From JACQHM01 sp964535215 (GTDB taxonomy: Bacteria > Methylomirabilota > Methylomirabilia > Methylomirabilales > JACQHM01): a stretch of DNA of 25,233 nt. A program made the translations under genes and the position numbers. Positions 22,887 through 25,233 of the stretch are shown piece after piece (the stretch's first letter is position 1; each line of letters begins with the position of its first letter). The stretch covers positions 1 through 25,233 of the forward strand of contig CAZHST010000042.1 in assembly GCA_964535215.1 (NCBI GenBank), given 5' to 3'. The notes under the pieces are model-generated. The model did no database searches, was not told the DNA's origin, and worked only from the letters and a program-made list of their open reading frames with translations.

Positions 22887-23735
22887 TTACAGGAGGACAA
22901 CCACGACGCCGGCAAGGGTGACGGCTGCCCCCAGCATGGCCTTTGGGGTGGGGATCTCGCCGAGGAGGAGCCAGCCCAACAGGATTCCGCCGGTCACCTC
23001 CTGAGTCGCCACGGTGTTGGCGAGAGCAGGATGGACAAGGCGGAGGGCGGCATTGTACAGGGTGTGGCCGAAGGCTAAAGGAAGGAGGGCCAACAGGAAG
23101 ACAGCGGCGAGGTTTTTGGGGGTGTAGGTGGAGCCCTGCCCTCCAAAGCTTAAGGGGAAGAGGAGAAGGCCGGCAAGGAGGTAAACCCAGAAAACATACG
23201 TGAGGAGTGGGAGGTTGGCCCGCTCCTTGCGCCCCAGGACGGAGTAGACGGCAATGGCGACGGCGGAAAGGGTGGCGAGGGCATCGCCTAGGAGCATCCT
23301 GGGATGGAGCGTGGCCTCGAAGCCCGTGAGGATTGCTGTTCCGACCAGGGACACCATGATCCCCAAAACCCGCCTCGTTCCCAGGGATTCGTGGAGGAGG
23401 ATCCTGGCCAGGAGGGAGAGAAAGATCGGCGCGGTATACGTCAGGGTGAGGGCATGGGCGAGACTGGTCAGGAAAAGGGAGGCGATAAAGGTCAGGAAAT
23501 GGAGGGCGGCAGCTCCGGCAATGGGGAGAAGCCGGATGAGCTGATGGGGTTTAAGCTCCAGCGTCTCCCGTCGGAGCAAGGCGAGAAGTCCAAGGAGGCA
23601 GGCCCCTATCAGCATCCGGAGGGCTGCGATCTTAACGGGAGTGATCCCTTCGGCGAGACGGACCAAGACGGGAGCTGTGGAGAAGAACCCCGTGGCGGCA
23701 ACGGCATAAAAAACCCCCCTTGCCTGTTCCCCCAT
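22887..23735 (-). CDS. EamA/DMT-family transporter
   Basis: A ten-helix inner-membrane transporter made of two five-helix EamA repeats (about 12-140 and 150-282), the drug/metabolite transporter superfamily. The first repeat has AALRMLIGACLLG, ALTLTYTAPIFLSLLARILLHE and the second GHTLYNAALRLVHPALANTVATQEV and GWLLLGEIPT, typical of the fold. Substrates in this family (amino acids, nucleobases, cofactors, drugs) cannot be predicted. Three in-frame ATGs exist at 23753, 23744 and 23735. I prefer the last because AAGGA stands eight bases upstream. All three lie in the loop of a 12-bp inverted repeat followed by T6, which may regulate it. comEC converges on it, 58 bases away. Confidence 0.85.
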   Translation of the reverse strand: MGEQARGVFYAVAATGFFSTAPVLVRLAEGITPVKIAALRMLIGACLLGLLALLRRETLELKPHQLIRLLPIAGAAALHFLTFIASLFLTSLAHALTLTYTAPIFLSLLARILLHESLGTRRVLGIMVSLVGTAILTGFEATLHPRMLLGDALATLSAVAIAVYSVLGRKERANLPLLTYVFWVYLLAGLLLFPLSFGGQGSTYTPKNLAAVFLLALLPLAFGHTLYNAALRLVHPALANTVATQEVTGGILLGWLLLGEIPTPKAMLGAAVTLAGVVVVLL

Positions 23736-23777
23736 GATGTCCATCCTTATCATAGCCTTGGGAAGCAGGCAAGGGGG
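23708..23777 (-). terminator. 12-bp inverted repeat plus T6 enclosing the EamA start (terminator or attenuator)
   Basis: Reading the minus strand, CCCCCTTGCCTG (23777-23766) is followed 39 bases later by its exact complement CAGGCAAGGGGG (23726-23715), one more G and then TTTTTT (23713-23708). The stem is strong and the T-run is typical of intrinsic termination. The long loop contains all three candidate start codons and the ribosome binding site of the EamA gene. It may end the upstream dksA-type transcript or attenuate the EamA gene. A smaller hairpin, GCCTG/CAGGC at 23793-23806, lies just after the dksA-type stop. Confidence 0.55.
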
Positions 23778-23812
23778 CTGTGATGTCTTGAGGCCTGTAA
23801 CCAGGCGGGGGG

Positions 23813-24331
23813 TTAAGCGGCCATGAGGCGGATCTTTCCCTCGTCCCCGGCCAAGGGGGCCTCCTCTTCATCCGTGGGGAACAATGTGGTTCTCTCCAAA
23901 GCCCGAGCGGTTGATTCCTCCCACCGTTCCTGGCATCGGGTACACCGGGTGGCAAAGGGGAGAGCTTTCAGCCTTCCAATGCTGATCTCCTCCCCGCAGT
24001 CTTCGCAGATCCCGTAGGTCCCCTCTTTCAGCCGCTCCAAGGCCAGGTCAATCTGTTTGACCTGATCGGTCCTCTGATCAATGACCGCAAAGCCGATTTC
24101 GTCTTCAAGGACGGCCCCGGCCTCCTCCGCCAGGTCCAGTCCTCCCTCTTTAAAGCCCTGGAAGGGCTTCACCCGACGATTCCCGAGATCCTTCCGGAGC
24201 TCGTCAAGAAGGGCCTGTCGTTTCAGAAGGAGTATCTCCCGGAGCTTCTGCTTCCTCTCCTTTTCCATGGATCCTATCGTGGTCATTGACGGCGAAGCCA
24301 GATGTTTTCGGGTCTTGGCGATGGTCTTCAT
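23813..24331 (-). CDS. DksA/TraR-family zinc-finger protein
   Basis: RNA-polymerase secondary-channel type regulator. The C-terminal C4 zinc finger is complete: Cys109, Cys112, Cys130 and Cys133 around CGEEISIGRLKALPFATRC. A predicted coiled coil (about 22-105) precedes it. At the coiled-coil tip, DLAEEA stands where E. coli DksA has the essential DxxDxA, so classical ppGpp-linked DksA action is uncertain and it may be a DksA-like paralogue. The tail after 140 is acidic. ATG 24331 is supported by GAAGGAAGGG five bases upstream; an alternative ATG at 24268 also has AGGA upstream and would remove 21 residues. A near-consensus promoter lies at 24356-24384. The EamA gene follows on the same strand. 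Confidence 0.88.
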   Translation of the reverse strand: MKTIAKTRKHLASPSMTTIGSMEKERKQKLREILLLKRQALLDELRKDLGNRRVKPFQGFKEGGLDLAEEAGAVLEDEIGFAVIDQRTDQVKQIDLALERLKEGTYGICEDCGEEISIGRLKALPFATRCTRCQERWEESTARALERTTLFPTDEEEAPLAGDEGKIRLMAA

Positions 24332-24355
24332 GGTTTTCCCTTCCTTCTCGATAAC

Positions 24356-24384
24356 AATATCGGAACAGGCGGTTAGTTTGTCAA
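24356..24384 (-). promoter_or_regulatory. Predicted promoter of the DksA-type gene
   Basis: On the minus strand a perfect TTGACA (24379-24384) and GATATT (24356-24361, four of six) are separated by 17 bases. Transcription would begin near 24349, about 18 bases before the ATG at 24331, leaving a short leader that holds the strong purine-rich ribosome binding site. Confidence 0.65.
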
Positions 24385-24401
24385 GGGCCCCCTGGATCTA
24401 A

Positions 24402-24637
24402 AGAACACCGAGGAGCGTCAAAAAGTTCCAGGGTTTCCCGATCCCTCGGCGGGGCCAGCCCCGCGATTTGTGGCCATCGTCGGGCGCAGCGTGAGGTGTT
24501 GGCTGTACCGGTGGAGAAGCTGGTAGGGTGGCACCCCGGTGCCGATCTCAAAGATCTCTGCCGCATTCTTGAAAGACGAACGGCTGCCCCATGTCGTAAG
24601 GGAGGGAGATACCTCTATCCGGCGGTGGAGCCTCTGG
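24402..24637. other. Gene-poor stretch upstream of the DksA-type gene
   Basis: I cannot assign a gene here. Short frames are open on both strands, none with a good ribosome binding site. A perfect hairpin GGCACC/GGTGCC (24529-24542) lies inside the string AGGGTGGCACCCCGG, which resembles but does not match the T-box element. The sequence is not recognisably a tRNA, mobile element or known RNA. Confidence 0.3.
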
Positions 24638-24976
24638 TCAAGGTCCAGAGCTGGCCCGGGAGCGGATCCTGTCGCCATCGGATCCCCTTGGGGAGAGGGG
24701 CCTCATTTTTTGCTTGACAAAGGGAGGGGACCTGGAGGAGGATAAGAGTGGCCCCAAGAGGCCGAGCAGGGTGGACCGGGTCCTGACGATCACTCCGGGG
24801 CAACCTGGAAGGGTCAGCAGGAGCAGGAAAGCCAGGCCAAGTCCCTTGGGGCCTTTTTGTTCCTTGCGTTGGAGCGTGGCCCGTTCCGGAACCGGTGAGC
24901 CCTCAGGGTTCCTTACCGGTTTTTTCCCGCCTTTAGAGGGTTTCTTGCCCGTTCTCGTGGTAGCAGGCTTCGCCAT
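24638..24976 (-). CDS. Hypothetical small basic protein with one hydrophobic segment
   Basis: I do not recognise this 112-codon frame. Its start is convincing: AAGGAGGAGA lies five bases before the ATG at 24976, the best ribosome binding site in this region. Residues 1-42 are Lys/Arg-rich (MAKPATTRTGKKPSKGGKKP), followed by a hydrophobic stretch (GLGLAFLLLLTLPGCPG, about 45-61) that could be a membrane anchor. The last 35 residues look random and carry no pattern. A plus-strand terminator-like hairpin with a T-run lies inside it at 24834-24858, which weighs against the distal part being coding; a shorter or broken gene is possible. Confidence 0.4.
   Translation of the reverse strand: MAKPATTRTGKKPSKGGKKPVRNPEGSPVPERATLQRKEQKGPKGLGLAFLLLLTLPGCPGVIVRTRSTLLGLLGPLLSSSRSPPFVKQKMRPLSPRGSDGDRIRSRASSGP
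24834..24858 (+). terminator. Plus-strand intrinsic terminator-like hairpin
   Basis: AGGCCAAG (24834-24841), loop TCC, then CTTGG (24845-24849), a single bulged G and GCCT form a GC-rich stem followed by TTTTT. No plus-strand gene ends here, so it may close an unannotated small RNA transcribed from about 24740. A second T6 run after GC-rich palindromes lies at 24683-24711. The TTGACA at 24714-24719 has no well-spaced -10 box. Confidence 0.4.
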
Positions 24977-25176
24977 CGTCTCTCCTCCTTCGTTCCAGAA
25001 GGTCTCTCATGTCCCCGGGGCATCCCTGGTACGCCCGAAGTGACGGGCGCCAGTGTCCCACCTCCGGAAGCGGCCCAGATACCCTAAGGGCGTCAGGCAG
25101 CGACAGTCACTGGCCCCAAAGTCTTTGGCAATTATCTGTGCCCCGGACTGTGCCAGCACCTCCCGATTCACCGCTG

Positions 25177-25233
25177 ATGGAAAATCACGTCATCCGGGAA
25201 ATCCAGACCCTCCGCTTGACGAGACGGGGGCTG
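25177..25233 (+). CDS. Possible 5' end of a gene running off the window
   Basis: From ATG 25177 the frame stays open to the window edge (19 codons, beginning MENHVIREIQTL). The same frame is open back to an ATG at 25009. No ribosome binding site is evident for either, and the length is too small to judge. The 25010-25176 stretch otherwise shows no feature I can support. Confidence 0.15.
   Translation, partial: MENHVIREIQTLRLTRRGL

Noticed and set aside
24520..24545. T-box riboswitch element
   Set aside because: AGGGTGGCACCCCGG differs from the invariant ACCGCG part, no stem I features are visible upstream, and no amino-acid-related gene follows on the plus strand.
24714..24746. Promoter TTGACA...GATAAG on the plus strand
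   Set aside because: The spacing of 21 bases is too long for a standard promoter.
24714..25043. Plus-strand frame from TTG 24714
   Set aside because: It starts within a TTGACA string, lacks a ribosome binding site, contains the terminator hairpin and opposes the better-supported minus-strand start at 24976.
25007..25171. 54-codon minus-strand frame from GTG 25171
   Set aside because: Its composition looks protein-like, but there is no ribosome binding site or recognisable family, and it is too short to support.

Overview
The window reads as chromosomal DNA of a GC-rich, Gram-negative (diderm) bacterium. It encodes LPS biogenesis and export genes (kdsC, lptF, lptG), a two-subunit B12 mutase and a branched-chain-type ABC importer. 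Gene content and style (fused LivM-LivG, PaaK-type ligases, G-tract spacers) fit a deep-branching lineage such as Methylomirabilota/Rokubacteria or Desulfobacterota, but taxonomy is inference only. I saw no rRNA, tRNA, CRISPR array, transposase or prophage gene.

Layout. Positions 1-3485 (+): a doubtful small membrane ORF, kdsC, then metK and ahcY, which form an activated-methyl-cycle pair. Positions 3510-6870 (-): a tightly overlapping operon running PAP2-phosphatase fusion -> lptF -> lptG, with a promoter at 6924-6952. Positions 6871-7230: a divergent control region with a good sigma-70-type promoter and tandem palindromic operators in front of a GntR/FCD regulator. Positions 8155-20209 (+): one long apparent operon. 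It runs B12 mutase small subunit, PaaK-type acyl-CoA ligase, ThDP lyase, MeaB-type G-protein, mutase large subunit, epoxide hydrolase, then LivK, LivH, a LivM-LivG fusion and LivF, and ends at a probable terminator. Positions 20342-22828 (+): comEC. Positions 22887-24331 (-): an EamA transporter and a DksA/TraR-type zinc-finger protein. From 24385 to the end little is certain: one small minus-strand ORF with a strong ribosome binding site, and a plus-strand terminator.

The central system. The mutase is not an ordinary methylmalonyl-CoA mutase. Its large subunit (560 aa) has Ile88 and Gln206 where methylmalonyl-CoA mutase has the substrate-binding Tyr89 and Arg207. Its separate 136-aa B12 subunit has Asp116 in a QDTP motif. 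These are the hallmarks of 2-hydroxyisobutyryl-CoA mutase (HCM). The ligase resembles 2-hydroxyisobutyrate-CoA ligase, and the ThDP enzyme resembles the actinobacterial 2-hydroxyacyl-CoA lyase that cleaves 2-hydroxyisobutyryl-CoA to acetone and formyl-CoA. To my knowledge the mutase and lyase were described as alternative routes in different organisms. Here they are interleaved in one translationally coupled operon with an epoxide hydrolase and an importer, under a neighbouring FCD regulator. This may be a combined pathway for tertiary-branched compounds. Run in reverse, it could assimilate ketones by adding a formyl-CoA C1 unit and then rearranging to 3-hydroxyacyl-CoA.

The other notable signals are non-coding. 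They are telomere-like or G-quadruplex-prone G-tract arrays at gene junctions in the first 5 kb, a hairpin-rich ahcY leader, tandem operators before the regulator, and a 12-bp inverted repeat plus T6 tract that encloses the start of the EamA gene.
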